Shown here: piece after piece, positions 6,664 to 13,499 of the stretch
Position numbering within the stretch: the first letter of the stretch is position 1
How the letters are laid out: each line of letters opens with the position of its first letter
Source of the DNA: BS750m-G77 sp043797735
GTDB taxonomy: Bacteria; Omnitrophota; Gorgyraeia; Gygaellales; Profunditerraquicolaceae
Direction: 5' to 3'
Length of the DNA stretch: 31,879 nt
NCBI GenBank assembly: GCA_043797735.1
Contig: JAZDPH010000066.1
Span: 1-31,879, forward strand
Program-made: the position numbers and the translations under genes
Notes under the pieces: generated by a model
What the model saw: the letters and a program-made list of their open reading frames with translations, nothing else
Database searches by the model: none
What the model was told of the DNA's origin: nothing

Positions 6664-6961
6664 GGCTTGGGAGATAAGCGATTTTGTAAAGCAGTGCCAT
6701 AAAACCGCCAAAGAAAAGGGTTGGTGGGATAACGAGCGCAACGACGGGGAACTGATCGCGCTTATGCATTCGGAGCTCTCGGAGCTGCTGGAGGCGATGC
6801 GTAACGGAGGCAGCAAAGACGATGTCGCAGAGGAGCTTGCGGATTGCTGCATCCGTATTTTTGATTACTGCGGGGCAAGGGACATTGATCTGGACGGAGC
6901 CCTGCGTAAAAAGATGGAGTATAATAAGGGCCGGCCCCATCGCCATGGGAAAAAATTTTAG
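6653..6961 (+). CDS. MazG-like nucleotide pyrophosphohydrolase
   Basis: The protein has 102 residues of all-alpha NTP-PPase type. The acidic metal-binding helix HSELSELLEAM (about 38-48) and the second acidic helix DDVAEELADCCIRIFDYC (about 55-72) match the E-x2-E and E-x2-D pattern of MazG/dUTPase-like proteins. The tail KKMEYNKGRPHRHGKKF is typical of small MazG-like proteins. Expected reaction: hydrolysis of an NTP or dNTP to the monophosphate and pyrophosphate, cleaning the nucleotide pool. The start at 6653 overlaps the end of the upstream lipoprotein gene by 11 bases, which suggests coupling, though that overlap arose at the repeat-derived tail of the neighbour. The native nucleotide is not readable. 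Confidence 0.8.
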   Translation: MQNKAWEISDFVKQCHKTAKEKGWWDNERNDGELIALMHSELSELLEAMRNGGSKDDVAEELADCCIRIFDYCGARDIDLDGALRKKMEYNKGRPHRHGKKF

Positions 6962-6973
6962 GATTAGTCTAAT

Positions 6974-6992
6974 CCGCCACAAAGCTTGGCGG
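6974..6992. repeat. Small CCGCC/GGCGG hairpin, copy 1
   Basis: CCGCC (6974-6978) and GGCGG (6988-6992) flank ACAAAGCTT. A near-identical hairpin occurs at 9084-9102; both accompany a GTCATTGCGA-type repeat. Confidence 0.5.
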
Positions 6993-7014
6993 GCCTGGAA
7001 ATAACAATATTCAT

Positions 7015-7071
7015 GTCATTGCGAGGACGCTGATCCTGAGCGAAGCGAAGGGGAAGCGGACGAAGCAATCT
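7015..7071. repeat. Composite GTCATTGCGAG palindromic repeat
   Basis: The same head (GTCATTGCGAGGACG) and tail (GAAGCAATCT) as at 6145 enclose a CCTGAGCGAAGCGAAGG hairpin, so one repeat appears nested in another. It lies just upstream of the operon starting at 7087. Confidence 0.75.
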
Positions 7072-7086
7072 ATTTAGGGAGGAAAT

Positions 7087-7320
7087 ATGCCATACGACAG
7101 CAGTTTGGATGAACAGTTATTTCTTGAGTCCTGGGAAAATGATACCGGTAAAATCGTAGTCAGCGTCAACTCCTACAATAAAGGCCAGAAGAAGATCCAG
7201 ATTGTACGAGAGATTAAGAACAGAGAGGGTAACTTTAGCTTTGCAAAACTGGGGCGATTGTCTAAAGAAGAGATGGAGGGTATTTTACCTCTGATTCAGC
7301 GGGCGATAAAAGTTATGTAA
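7087..7320 (+). CDS. Small conserved-looking protein, possibly PC4/YdbC-like
   Basis: The protein has 77 residues with no signal peptide or membrane segment. A beta-rich core (GKIVVSVNSYNKGQKKIQIV) is followed by GRLSKEEMEGILPLIQRAI, a helix. This strand-strand-helix pattern resembles PC4/YdbC-type single-stranded nucleic acid-binding proteins, but the match is weak and a different function is possible. AGGGAGG precedes the ATG at good spacing. Its stop codon shares a base with the start of the hydrogenase protease gene, so it heads an operon running to pssA. A link to hydrogenase maturation is possible from position only. Confidence 0.6.
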   Translation: MPYDSSLDEQLFLESWENDTGKIVVSVNSYNKGQKKIQIVREIKNREGNFSFAKLGRLSKEEMEGILPLIQRAIKVM

Positions 7321-7799
7321 TGGATACTCTGGAGCACCTGCAGGCTCATCTGCAGGGCAAGGTGGTTATCTTAGGCATTGGAAATACTCTGCGCGGCGAC
7401 GACGCCATAGGCTCTCTTCTGGCGGCCCGGCTTAAGGATAAAGTCCCTTATATAGTCTACGACTCCGGGATGAGCCCGGAAAACTACCTAGGCAAGGTTG
7501 TTAAAGACGCCCCCGACAACATCATCATCATTGATGCGGTTGATTTTGGCGCAAAACCCGGTGAAATCAGGGTAGTTGAGGGCACAGAGCTTGAGACTAC
7601 CAACATGTTTTCCACCCACAACGCCTCTATCTCTCTGGCGATTAACTACTTGAAAAGTAGCTTAAAGGCGGATATAATAATTTTAGTTATACAGCCAGAG
7701 GACGTTTCCTTCACCGATAAATTAAGCCGGCAGTGCCAAGAGGCGCTGGATTTACTGGAGAATTGGTTTAAAGCCTTTTCAAAAAAGGAGCTCAAGTGA
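7320..7799 (+). CDS. hycI: [NiFe]-hydrogenase maturation protease, HycI type
   Basis: The protein has 159 residues. It opens its core with GIGNTLRGDDAIG (19-31), continues with IDAVDFGAKPGEIRV (71-85) and STHNASISLAINYL (98-111). The nickel-ligand residues of this aspartic-type family are present as D28, D72 and H100. The enzyme removes the C-terminal tail of the large subunit after nickel insertion, the last step in making the catalytic subunit. The C-terminal IQPEDV is also typical of the HycI branch that serves group 4 hydrogenases, which agrees with the HycF/HyfH-like subunit at the left edge of the window. It overlaps both neighbours by one to four bases, so it is co-transcribed with them. 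Confidence 0.88.
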   Translation: MDTLEHLQAHLQGKVVILGIGNTLRGDDAIGSLLAARLKDKVPYIVYDSGMSPENYLGKVVKDAPDNIIIIDAVDFGAKPGEIRVVEGTELETTNMFSTHNASISLAINYLKSSLKADIIILVIQPEDVSFTDKLSRQCQEALDLLENWFKAFSKKELK

Positions 7800-8191
7800 G
7801 CCGTTGGGCCCGTTGCGGAAAAGTTTTTTATTTTTTAATTATTTTGTCCTTCTGTGGTATTTGCGGCTGTGCGCCGCTGATAATAGGTGGGGCAGGGGTT
7901 TTGGGGGGTTATGCCATAGGCCGCGATAACATAAAGGGCCATAGCGAGAAATCTTATAATAGTATCTGGCGTTATGCTTTGAGGGTGGCTAAGATCAAGG
8001 GTAAGCTTACAAAGGAAGATAAGAAAAACGGAGAGATTGAATTGGAGGCAGAGGGCAGCCGGGTCTGGATTAAGCTGACTAAGTTAACCAAGTCTGCTAC
8101 TGAAATAAAGGTTTCCGCGCGCAAACACTCCCTGCCTAACCTGAAATTGGCCGAGGAGATTTTTATAAAGATTATGGACCAGGTTAAATAA
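7796..8191 (+). CDS. DUF3568-like lipoprotein
   Basis: The protein has 131 residues. The GTG start at 7796 overlaps the upstream stop (GTGA). A hydrophobic segment ends in ICGC, a lipobox-like site (Cys about 26), followed by a glycine-rich stretch (IIGGAGVLGGYAIG). The mature part (SYNSIWRYALRVAKIKGKL, then GEIELEAEGSRVWIKLTKL and a closing helix LKLAEEIFIKIMDQV) follows the DUF3568 layout of small envelope lipoproteins. Function unknown. Its place between a hydrogenase protease and pssA gives no clear functional clue. Confidence 0.65.
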   Translation: MSRWARCGKVFYFLIILSFCGICGCAPLIIGGAGVLGGYAIGRDNIKGHSEKSYNSIWRYALRVAKIKGKLTKEDKKNGEIELEAEGSRVWIKLTKLTKSATEIKVSARKHSLPNLKLAEEIFIKIMDQVK

Positions 8192-8207
8192 AAAAAGAGG
8201 CGGGCGC

Positions 8208-8930
8208 GTGATAGCAAACCTTGCGGCAGGCATCCTTACGGTTTTAAGCCTCTTTTGCGGCTTTGTTTCGCTTATCTTTTCGCTGGAGGGCCATTTTACC
8301 TTTGCCTCCTGGGCGATAATTTTAGCCGTTGTCTTTGACGGCCTGGATGGGCAGGTTGCCCGCAGGAACCCCGTGCCGAGTGAGTTCGGCAGGGAGCTGG
8401 ATTCGCTGGTTGATGTGGTCTGTTTCGGGATAGCCCCGGCGGTATTAGGGTATGTCTTTGTCTACGGTGAGTTTTATTTCTGGGCGACAGCGGCTTTATT
8501 TATTTATCTTACCTGCAGCATAATACGCCTGGCAAAATACAATATTACCCCCAAGGGGGCCCTGCCCAAGCATTTTAGCGGCCTGCCCACTACTGCCGGC
8601 GGGGGGATGCTGGCTTCGTTTATCCTGGTATACAGAGGATACACTCGTTTTCCTCCGCCGATTTTATTTTTGGTGCTGGTTATCGCGCTTTCGTATCTTA
8701 TGGTTTCTAAGATAAGATACTTAAACTTAGACGGCTTAAAAGAGGTTTTCAGGGGTTCTCCGCGGCCGGCGATGGCAGTGCTTGCGGTCTTAATTCTGGT
8801 CTCAATAATTTTTTACCGCGCCTCGGATGTATTCCTGCCCGAGGTCGCCGTCTTTACGCTCTTTGTAATCTACCTATTTTCCCCTTTATGCGTTCGCCGC
8901 CTGAAAATCCCATCTTTGAGACAGGGATAA
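8208..8930 (+). CDS. pssA: CDP-diacylglycerol-serine O-phosphatidyltransferase
   Basis: The protein has 240 residues with several membrane helices. The CDP-alcohol phosphatidyltransferase signature D-x2-DG-x2-AR-x8-G-x3-D-x3-D is exact: D44, D47, G48, A51-R52, G61, D65, D69. The following PKHFSGLPTTAGGG is typical of the PssA branch rather than PgsA. The enzyme joins CDP-diacylglycerol and serine to make phosphatidylserine, the precursor of phosphatidylethanolamine, at the inner membrane. The start is the GTG at 8208, 16 bases after the preceding gene. No decarboxylase gene (psd) is visible in this window. Confidence 0.88.
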   Translation: MIANLAAGILTVLSLFCGFVSLIFSLEGHFTFASWAIILAVVFDGLDGQVARRNPVPSEFGRELDSLVDVVCFGIAPAVLGYVFVYGEFYFWATAALFIYLTCSIIRLAKYNITPKGALPKHFSGLPTTAGGGMLASFILVYRGYTRFPPPILFLVLVIALSYLMVSKIRYLNLDGLKEVFRGSPRPAMAVLAVLILVSIIFYRASDVFLPEVAVFTLFVIYLFSPLCVRRLKIPSLRQG

Positions 8931-8942
8931 ATGCGGCTCAGT

Positions 8943-8973
8943 ATCAACCCCTGAAGTCATATGGAGGGTTGAT
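8943..8973 (+). repeat. Hairpin element A, copy 2
   Basis: ATCAACCC (8943-8950) pairs with GGGTTGAT (8966-8973). Compared with copy 1 (1911-1945), one base pair changed from T/A to C/G on both arms, keeping the stem. CTCAGTATCAA precedes it in both copies. Confidence 0.6.
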
Positions 8974-8996
8974 TTACGCGGAAAATAGTGTAGAAT
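8969..8996 (+). promoter_or_regulatory. Sigma70-type promoter upstream of tRNA-Phe
   Basis: TTGATT (8969-8974), a 16-base spacer and TAGAAT (8991-8996). The -35 box is in the 3' arm of hairpin element A, as in the copy at 1941. The next gene on this strand is the tRNA at 9124. Confidence 0.55.
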
Positions 8997-9012
8997 ATTA
9001 CTTTAGCATACA

Positions 9013-9058
9013 GTCATTGCGACTGCGAGGGCGTTAGCCCGAGCAGGAAGCAATCTCA
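9013..9058. repeat. GTCATTGCGA palindromic repeat
   Basis: Same head (GTCATTGCGA) and tail (GAAGCAATCTCA) as the repeats at 6145 and 7015, here with GGGCGTTAGCCC in the centre. Confidence 0.7.
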
Positions 9059-9083
9059 AAATCTTACGAGCCGAAGTAGCTCT

Positions 9084-9102
9084 CCGCCACAAAACACGGC
9101 GG
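9084..9102. repeat. Small CCGCC/GGCGG hairpin, copy 2
   Basis: CCGCC (9084-9088) and GGCGG (9098-9102) flank ACAAAACAC. It matches the hairpin at 6974-6992. Confidence 0.5.
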
Positions 9103-9123
9103 ATTCGCCAACAAAAAGATTTA

Positions 9124-9195
9124 GCCGAGGTAGCTCAGTGGTAGAGCGCGGCCCTGAAAAGGCCGGCGTGGGAAGTTCGATTCTTCTCCTCGGCA
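9124..9195 (+). tRNA. tRNA-Phe (GAA)
   Basis: A full cloverleaf can be drawn: acceptor GCCGAGG/CCTCGGC, D arm GCTC...GAGC, anticodon stem CGGCC/GGCCG around CTGAAAA (anticodon GAA), T loop TTCGATT and discriminator A at 9195. CCA is not encoded. A strong terminator follows 10 bases later, and a promoter lies at 8969-8996. Confidence 0.95.
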
Positions 9196-9204
9196 TAATT
9201 ATTT

Positions 9205-9234
9205 AAAAGGCAGTTTTCATAACTGCCTTTTTTA
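9205..9234 (+). terminator. Intrinsic terminator after tRNA-Phe
   Basis: AAAAGGCAGTT pairs with AACTGCCTTTT around a short TTCAT loop, followed by further T residues. Confidence 0.9.
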
Positions 9235-9243
9235 TTTAGTTTT

Positions 9244-9331
9244 ACGGCGTAATTGTATGGAATCCATTGGCTCAACCTCGCCGTAACTCCCTGCCTGCCT
9301 GCGGTAGGCAGGCCTGCCGGCAGGCAGGCTT
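9244..9331. repeat. Palindromes, including a GCAGGCAGG cluster
   Basis: ACGGCG (9244-9249) pairs with CGCCGT (9279-9284). At 9291-9331 the units CTGCCTGC, GTAGGCAGG and CCTGCCGGCAGGCAGG form overlapping palindromes. They are too short and irregular to be a CRISPR array. Confidence 0.6.
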
Positions 9332-9426
9332 GTGCACATTTGCCGAAAATTTTCTAATGTGCTCGCAAGCAAAACCATAAAATCTATCAATTAACCCTTT
9401 TCTTAAGCCCGCACCCGCACAATTCC

Positions 9427-9510
9427 GGGGACATTGATTCCTAATAAATAAGTATGATGTCCCCAGAAACGGGGTCAGAATTATTTTTCAAAATAAATCT
9501 GACCCCGTTT
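9427..9510. repeat. Pair of REP-like hairpins (GGGGACAT and GGGGTCAGA types)
   Basis: GGGGACAT (9427-9434) pairs with ATGTCCCC (9457-9464). Directly after it, AAACGGGGTCAGA (9467-9479) pairs perfectly over 13 bp with TCTGACCCCGTTT (9498-9510), with an inner TTATTTT/AAAATAA stem. Such hairpins often flank REP-associated (Y1) transposases; no transposase is present here. Degenerate relatives lie at 19270-19325 and 11728-11746. Confidence 0.65.
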
Positions 9511-9590
9511 TCCTTTTAATTTGCCTTGACCGGCCTCGGCTGCGGCAGTAAAATTAAAGCAATGCAGGGAGGTATTTGTAAGGAGGCGGT

Positions 9591-10004
9591 ATGAAGAAAT
9601 ACATTTTTTCTGTGATATTGCTATTGGTTACCTGTTCTGTTGTTAGCGCCTCAAAGGTTCCTGATAATTGCGTTTGTGAGATTACCGCCAGGGTTATTTC
9701 CGCCAAGGAAGAGCCGGTCAAAAAGGATGAATTTCAAAAGCAAGATTTAACTTCAGTGTTTCTGGAAATAGAAATTACCAAGGTTGGCTCTATGCTAAGA
9801 AAAGGGGATGATCCTGAAATGACCTGTGAGCAGTATAAAATCGGAGAGAAGATCACGCTTAATACGATAAAAGAGCGGGATTTTATTGATAAAAATATTA
9901 TAATTAAGCCCGGCATAATAATCAAAGGCAATATAGAATATACGGGTGATGAAAGAGGCACTTGGTATTTTCTGGATAAGATAGGGCTTGCGAATGGACA
10001 ATAA
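9591..10004 (+). CDS. Secreted protein of unknown function
   Basis: The protein has 137 residues. A signal peptide (KKYIFSVILLLVTCSVVSA) predicts export. The mature part starts KVPDNCVCEITARVISAKEE and is rich in beta-strand-like segments; three cysteines (NCVC and TCEQ) could form disulfides. FLEIEITKVG and GIIIKGNIEYTG suggest a small beta-barrel (OB-like) fold, which is a guess. GGAGG precedes the ATG at 9591. It overlaps the start of the next gene. Confidence 0.65.
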   Translation: MKKYIFSVILLLVTCSVVSASKVPDNCVCEITARVISAKEEPVKKDEFQKQDLTSVFLEIEITKVGSMLRKGDDPEMTCEQYKIGEKITLNTIKERDFIDKNIIIKPGIIIKGNIEYTGDERGTWYFLDKIGLANGQ

Positions 10005-10227
10005 TGAATTTGTAAGAGTTCATTCGGTCTCAAGGCCGGATGATTTGGCGCTAATTAAGTCTATTTTACAATCTCGGGGAATAGAATATTTTATTAAAGG
10101 AGAGAATTTCGGCACGCTTTACGGCCCGGCAGACGGGCTTAGTTTAATGGATGTAATGGTCAGGGAAGGCCGTTTGGATGAAGCAAAAGAACTTCTGAAA
10201 GGTTTTATTAACCCGCCCCAAAAATAA
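9994..10227 (+). CDS. DUF2007-type small protein
   Basis: The protein has 77 residues from the ATG at 9994; a TTG two codons upstream is less likely. The pattern VRVHSVSRPDDLALIKSILQ, RGIEYFIKGEN, then LMDVMVREGRLDEAKELL matches DUF2007, small cytoplasmic proteins annotated as putative signal transducers because they resemble the PII fold. No biochemical role is established. It overlaps the upstream secreted protein gene by 11 bases and a hairpin terminator follows. Confidence 0.75.
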   Translation: MDNNEFVRVHSVSRPDDLALIKSILQSRGIEYFIKGENFGTLYGPADGLSLMDVMVREGRLDEAKELLKGFINPPQK

Positions 10228-10234
10228 GTATGAT

Positions 10235-10258
10235 GTGGGAGCGCCCACAGAGTTTTTT
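10235..10258 (+). terminator. Probable intrinsic terminator
   Basis: GTGGG (10235-10239) pairs with CCCAC (10244-10248) over an AGCG loop, followed by TTTTTT at 10253-10258. The stem is short. The preceding ATAAGTATGATGT matches the arm of the repeat at 9448-9460. Confidence 0.55.
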
Positions 10259-10281
10259 GTTAGAAAAAAAGGGAGGAGACA

Positions 10282-10713
10282 ATGAAGAAGAAGCTATTAG
10301 CAGTTGGCTGGGCAATAGGAATTATTGCGGTAATTTCAGTATTCATGCCTGTCAATGAAATTTCAGCAGATGAATTTATTGTAAAAGAGGGCATTTTTGC
10401 GCCTATGAACGACCTGGCTTCTGAGTATGGGGGAATGACAATAACTAAAGATGAAATATCATGGAAGAGCGGGGTAGATAGCCGCTACAGTATTCTCGAA
10501 AACGAGGATGGTTACTGCGTGATTAAATTACTGGCAGCTTCCGTGCCTGAATTTGATGGCAACGAATATAGATTTATTAAAATTTCTTCGGCAGAGGCAG
10601 AGCGGGGTGCGGGGGCGGTATGCCTTGAGTTCGCAAGGGCCTTAGAGGATTTTGGCAATAAGGACAACAAGCAGTTATTTTACGGTTTAATATTTAAAGA
10701 ACCTGGTATATAA
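10282..10713 (+). CDS. Secreted protein of unknown function
   Basis: The protein has 143 residues. An N-terminal signal peptide (KKKLLAVGWAIGIIAVISVF, cleavage probably after ISA) predicts export. The mature part has no family I recognise; SWKSGVDSRYSILENEDGYCVIKLLA and EYRFIKISSAEAERGAGAVC look like a mixed alpha/beta domain with two cysteines. GGGAGGAG precedes the ATG. It belongs to a run of small envelope proteins (9591-11723). Confidence 0.6.
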   Translation: MKKKLLAVGWAIGIIAVISVFMPVNEISADEFIVKEGIFAPMNDLASEYGGMTITKDEISWKSGVDSRYSILENEDGYCVIKLLAASVPEFDGNEYRFIKISSAEAERGAGAVCLEFARALEDFGNKDNKQLFYGLIFKEPGI

Positions 10714-10818
10714 TTCCGGGCAACTCCATACAGTACTTAACTCATAATTAACTATATCCTCTTTAGAATCGGGTTAAAATAGCCGCTGGCCAGAATTTCA
10801 CGGAATACGGGAGGCGCT

Positions 10819-11265
10819 ATGAATATTACAATATCGCATAAAACAAATTTTATCGGCATCTTGGCGCTTGCGTCCGGAGCATTTATTGAGTTTTGGTTCC
10901 TTACTATTGGATTGTATATTACGTTATTCTCATACGACACGAGTAAAGAGATTACGGATTTTCTTTTCTTAATTCTTGGTATTATTCTTGGTTTAATGTT
11001 CTTTCTGGGGGGATTAGGCGTTCTACGGCGCCGTTTGAGGTTACGAATGCTTCTTGTCGTAGATTTATATCTGGGGGCCGCGGTAATGGCATTTATATTC
11101 ATTATGAATATTTCATCAGGCCTGATAGAAATGAGACATCAGTCCTTTGAATTCCTTCCATGGATAGGGGGGGCCATATTCTGTCTTCTGATAGGAGTAG
11201 CATTAGCCTTTCAGGCACTATTTCTAAATAGGGCGGACGTTAAAGAACTATTCAAAATAGAATGA
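10819..11265 (+). CDS. Small membrane protein, four predicted TM helices
   Basis: The protein has 148 residues. Hydrophobic segments lie at about 9-33, 45-67, 80-100 and 115-138, with a basic stretch RRRLRLR between the second and third. No family recognised. GGGAGG precedes the ATG. Its stop overlaps the start of the next gene (ATGATGA), so the two are probably co-translated. Confidence 0.6.
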   Translation: MNITISHKTNFIGILALASGAFIEFWFLTIGLYITLFSYDTSKEITDFLFLILGIILGLMFFLGGLGVLRRRLRLRMLLVVDLYLGAAVMAFIFIMNISSGLIEMRHQSFEFLPWIGGAIFCLLIGVALAFQALFLNRADVKELFKIE

Positions 11266-11723
11266 TGAAATTCCTGAAAAGGGCTTTTCTTTATATTTGT
11301 TTATTCACGTGTATATTTTTTATTCCCGCATCAGTTCACGGCCAAGAGCAGAAAAACACAACAGATGGGGAAGGGCGCTTAGTTAGCATGCCCAGTCCTG
11401 CCGCGGTTTATTCTGCCAAAATGGGATATAAATACGAGCTTCGCAAAGAAGGAGATAGTGTTGTTATTTTTCCTGATGGCACAGAATGTAATGCCTGGGC
11501 CTTTTTTAGAGGCAAGGCCGGGCAAAAACGGTCTTATTGCCAACAACACGGAGGAAAAATAGAAAACAGGGTGCAGGATTTGGGGAGTTGGACCGCAGAG
11601 TATGCGGTTTGTGTTTTCTCGGATGGATCAGAGTGCTACGAGATGGATTATATAGATGGCGAATGCGCCCCGGGCCAATATAAGAAATGGGAAATTGGGG
11701 ACAGCGGTCGTTTTCTGCAATAA
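11262..11723 (+). CDS. Secreted protein with two DUF333-like repeats
   Basis: The protein has 153 residues. A signal peptide (FLYICLFTCIFFIPASVHG) is followed by two related units: PSPAAVYSAKMGYKYELRK with FPDGTECNAWAFFRG (about 46-87), and YCQQHGGKIENRV with FSDGSECYEMDYIDGEC (about 92-138). The pattern N/S-P-A-x3-C/S...FPDG-x-C-x2-W-x-F is that of DUF333, found in small periplasmic proteins sometimes annotated as putative hemolysins; no activity is established. It overlaps the preceding membrane protein gene by 4 bases. Confidence 0.75.
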   Translation: MMKFLKRAFLYICLFTCIFFIPASVHGQEQKNTTDGEGRLVSMPSPAAVYSAKMGYKYELRKEGDSVVIFPDGTECNAWAFFRGKAGQKRSYCQQHGGKIENRVQDLGSWTAEYAVCVFSDGSECYEMDYIDGECAPGQYKKWEIGDSGRFLQ

Positions 11724-11752
11724 AATAGCAGCTGACCCCATTTTCCTAAAAT

Positions 11753-11796
11753 CTTAAATCCCTTACCATTTTGAAACAGGAGCGGCATAATTGAAA
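11753..11796 (+). repeat. 44-bp promoter-like repeat, copy 1
   Basis: It begins CTTAAATCCC, continues TACCATTTTGAA and ends in ATAATT. It matches 12830-12873 at 37 of 44 positions by eye. The TATAAT-like end (CATAAT, 11786-11791) is just upstream of the metallophosphoesterase start. Confidence 0.65.
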
Positions 11797-11812
11797 GAAA
11801 AGGTTGGTTATC

Positions 11813-12622
11813 GTGAAGATATTTATTAGTGATTTGCATTTAGGCGACGGTTCAAGAACTGATGATTTTCACCGTGATAAACTATTTTTGGAATTTCTTG
11901 AATTTGTTAAAACCCAAGCCGAAGAATTGATTATATTAGGAGACTTTCTTGAATTATGGCAGGCTGATTTGGACAGAGTTTTATTTAAACACAGTGAAAT
12001 TATAAATAAGCTATTATGTTTAAGGAATGAATTAAAGATAACCTATGTAATTGGAAACCATGATTACATACCATTTATAAAATTTACAGATTCAAATGTT
12101 GGGATATCTTTAGAATACCGTGATATTGAAAATGGTATTATTGCCGAACACGGCCATAAGTATGATATATTCAACCGCTATAAAAACCCCATAAAATCAA
12201 TTAAGCAGCCTTTAGGTAAACAATTAACACTATTTGTAGCATATTTAGAGAAGTTGATTCATCCTAATTTTGACACATGGACAAAAAAAATAATAGAGAA
12301 TTTGGACTATTTCTTGCAAGAGGCTATATTTATAAGAAATAAGGTCACTCCTGCAACAAAGGAATATTTAAGGCGAGGTGGCCACTTCGGTGAATTTGAG
12401 GAAGCAGTAAAAAATCACATAAATAAGGGGGCAAAAATTGTTATATTCGGACATACACATAAATCACAGCTCCAAATTGTAAACCAGGGCATATATGCAA
12501 ACTGTGGAGCCTGGGTAGATGATGTAGAGCCCACTTATATAGCTTATTATAAGGATAGAATAGAGCTTAAAGAAGCACTCACTCATAAAGTCATTGAACA
12601 AATAATATTAAAACACGAATAA
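11813..12622 (+). CDS. Calcineurin-like metallophosphoesterase (LpxH-like)
   Basis: The protein has 269 residues from the GTG at 11813, which lies 10 bases after an AAAGG site; the TTG at 11804 is too close to it. Metal-binding motifs occur in family order: SDLHLGD, LGDFLELW, GNHD, EHGHKYD and FGHTH. The set and the W in GDFLELW resemble LpxH, which hydrolyses UDP-2,3-diacylglucosamine in lipid A synthesis, and related UDP-2,3-diacylglucosamine pyrophosphatase-like proteins. The long insert after EHGHKYD and the missing lipid A neighbours leave the substrate open. The gene is visibly AT-richer than its left-hand neighbours and is bracketed by two copies of a 44-bp repeat, which suggests separate acquisition. 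Confidence 0.82.
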   Translation: MKIFISDLHLGDGSRTDDFHRDKLFLEFLEFVKTQAEELIILGDFLELWQADLDRVLFKHSEIINKLLCLRNELKITYVIGNHDYIPFIKFTDSNVGISLEYRDIENGIIAEHGHKYDIFNRYKNPIKSIKQPLGKQLTLFVAYLEKLIHPNFDTWTKKIIENLDYFLQEAIFIRNKVTPATKEYLRRGGHFGEFEEAVKNHINKGAKIVIFGHTHKSQLQIVNQGIYANCGAWVDDVEPTYIAYYKDRIELKEALTHKVIEQIILKHE

Positions 12623-12671
12623 ACCGAAAAAGAAAAAGGACACAACTCCTTGAAATTGCTATAACTATAAA

Positions 12672-12699
12672 CTCCGTAAATAACTTACGGAGATTTTTT
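12672..12699 (+). terminator. Intrinsic terminator after metallophosphoesterase
   Basis: CTCCGTAA (12672-12679) pairs with TTACGGAG (12685-12692), followed by ATTTTTT. Confidence 0.85.
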
Positions 12700-12829
12700 G
12701 TTTTAACCATATTTAATGAATTCTAACCTATTTTAATATTATATGGACACTATTTGGACACCGGGAATCACTACATCAGGACGTTGTGAACGCAATATGA
12801 CATACGAGTATGAACTGGTGCGGGCTTGT

Positions 12830-12873
12830 CTTAAATCCCCTACCATTTTGAAGTAGAAGTGGTATAATTAAAA
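12830..12873 (+). repeat. 44-bp promoter-like repeat, copy 2
   Basis: Second copy of the element at 11753-11796, here ending in a perfect TATAAT (12863-12868) 20 bases before the CBS gene. The conserved box TACCAT lies at a -35-like distance, but the spacing is not ideal. Confidence 0.65.
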
Positions 12874-12887
12874 AATAAGGAGGGTTT

Positions 12888-13340
12888 ATGTTGATAAAAG
12901 AGATAATGACACAAAATGTTATTACGGTTAGCCCCGAAATGAACATTCACAAATTGGCAGAATTATTTATGGAGAAAAACATAAGCGGTGCTCCAGTAGT
13001 AGATAAGAGCGGAAAATTATTGGGGGTTGTGAAGGAAGAAGGCGTGATTTTTCAGGATAAAAAAGTGCATCTGCCAACCTTTATCAATCTTTCTTTTGGG
13101 TTTCTCGCTTTGGGAACCAAGAGATACAATGAAGAAATAGAAAAGATTACAGCAAGTAAAGTATCCAGCATCATGGAAAAAGATATAGTTACTATTAATC
13201 CTAACACAGGAATAGAGGATGTTGCTACCTTAATGATTGAAAAAGATATTTATTATTTGCCTGTGGTAGATAAAGATAAGTTAGTAGGTGTGATTACAAA
13301 GAAAGATATTGTTCGTGCTATTGCGAAAGAAAAAGTCTAA
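12888..13340 (+). CDS. CBS-domain pair protein
   Basis: The protein has 150 residues: two CBS motifs and almost nothing else. The first half is IMTQNVITVSPEMNIHKLAELF...GAPVVDKSGKLLGVV, the second IMEKDIVTINPNTGIEDVATLM...YLPVVDKDKLVGVIT. Such stand-alone Bateman modules bind adenine nucleotides or similar ligands and regulate a partner; the partner is not identifiable here. The segment between the repeats (KKVHLPTFINLSFGFLALG) is unusually hydrophobic for a linker. AAGGAGG precedes the ATG at good spacing. Confidence 0.88.
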   Translation: MLIKEIMTQNVITVSPEMNIHKLAELFMEKNISGAPVVDKSGKLLGVVKEEGVIFQDKKVHLPTFINLSFGFLALGTKRYNEEIEKITASKVSSIMEKDIVTINPNTGIEDVATLMIEKDIYYLPVVDKDKLVGVITKKDIVRAIAKEKV

Positions 13341-13499
13341 TTAGACCCAGGACCATAGAGACCATAGGCGCTTTACGCATTTATCTGAAATCAATAAAAT
13401 TACAATGCAATTCTTTCTTAATACAGAGGGTGTATTTGTTTTGTAACCCTATATCGATAAGTAGGTTATGTAAAGCGTCTACAATTGGAAGGAGAGATT

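Noticed and set aside
6822..7004. 60-codon open frame overlapping the MazG-like gene
   Set aside because: Different frame within a gene whose acidic motifs are intact; no start signal.
9291..9331. CRISPR-like array of GCAGGCAGG units
   Set aside because: Units are 8-16 bases, overlapping and without spacers; they are palindromic intergenic repeats.
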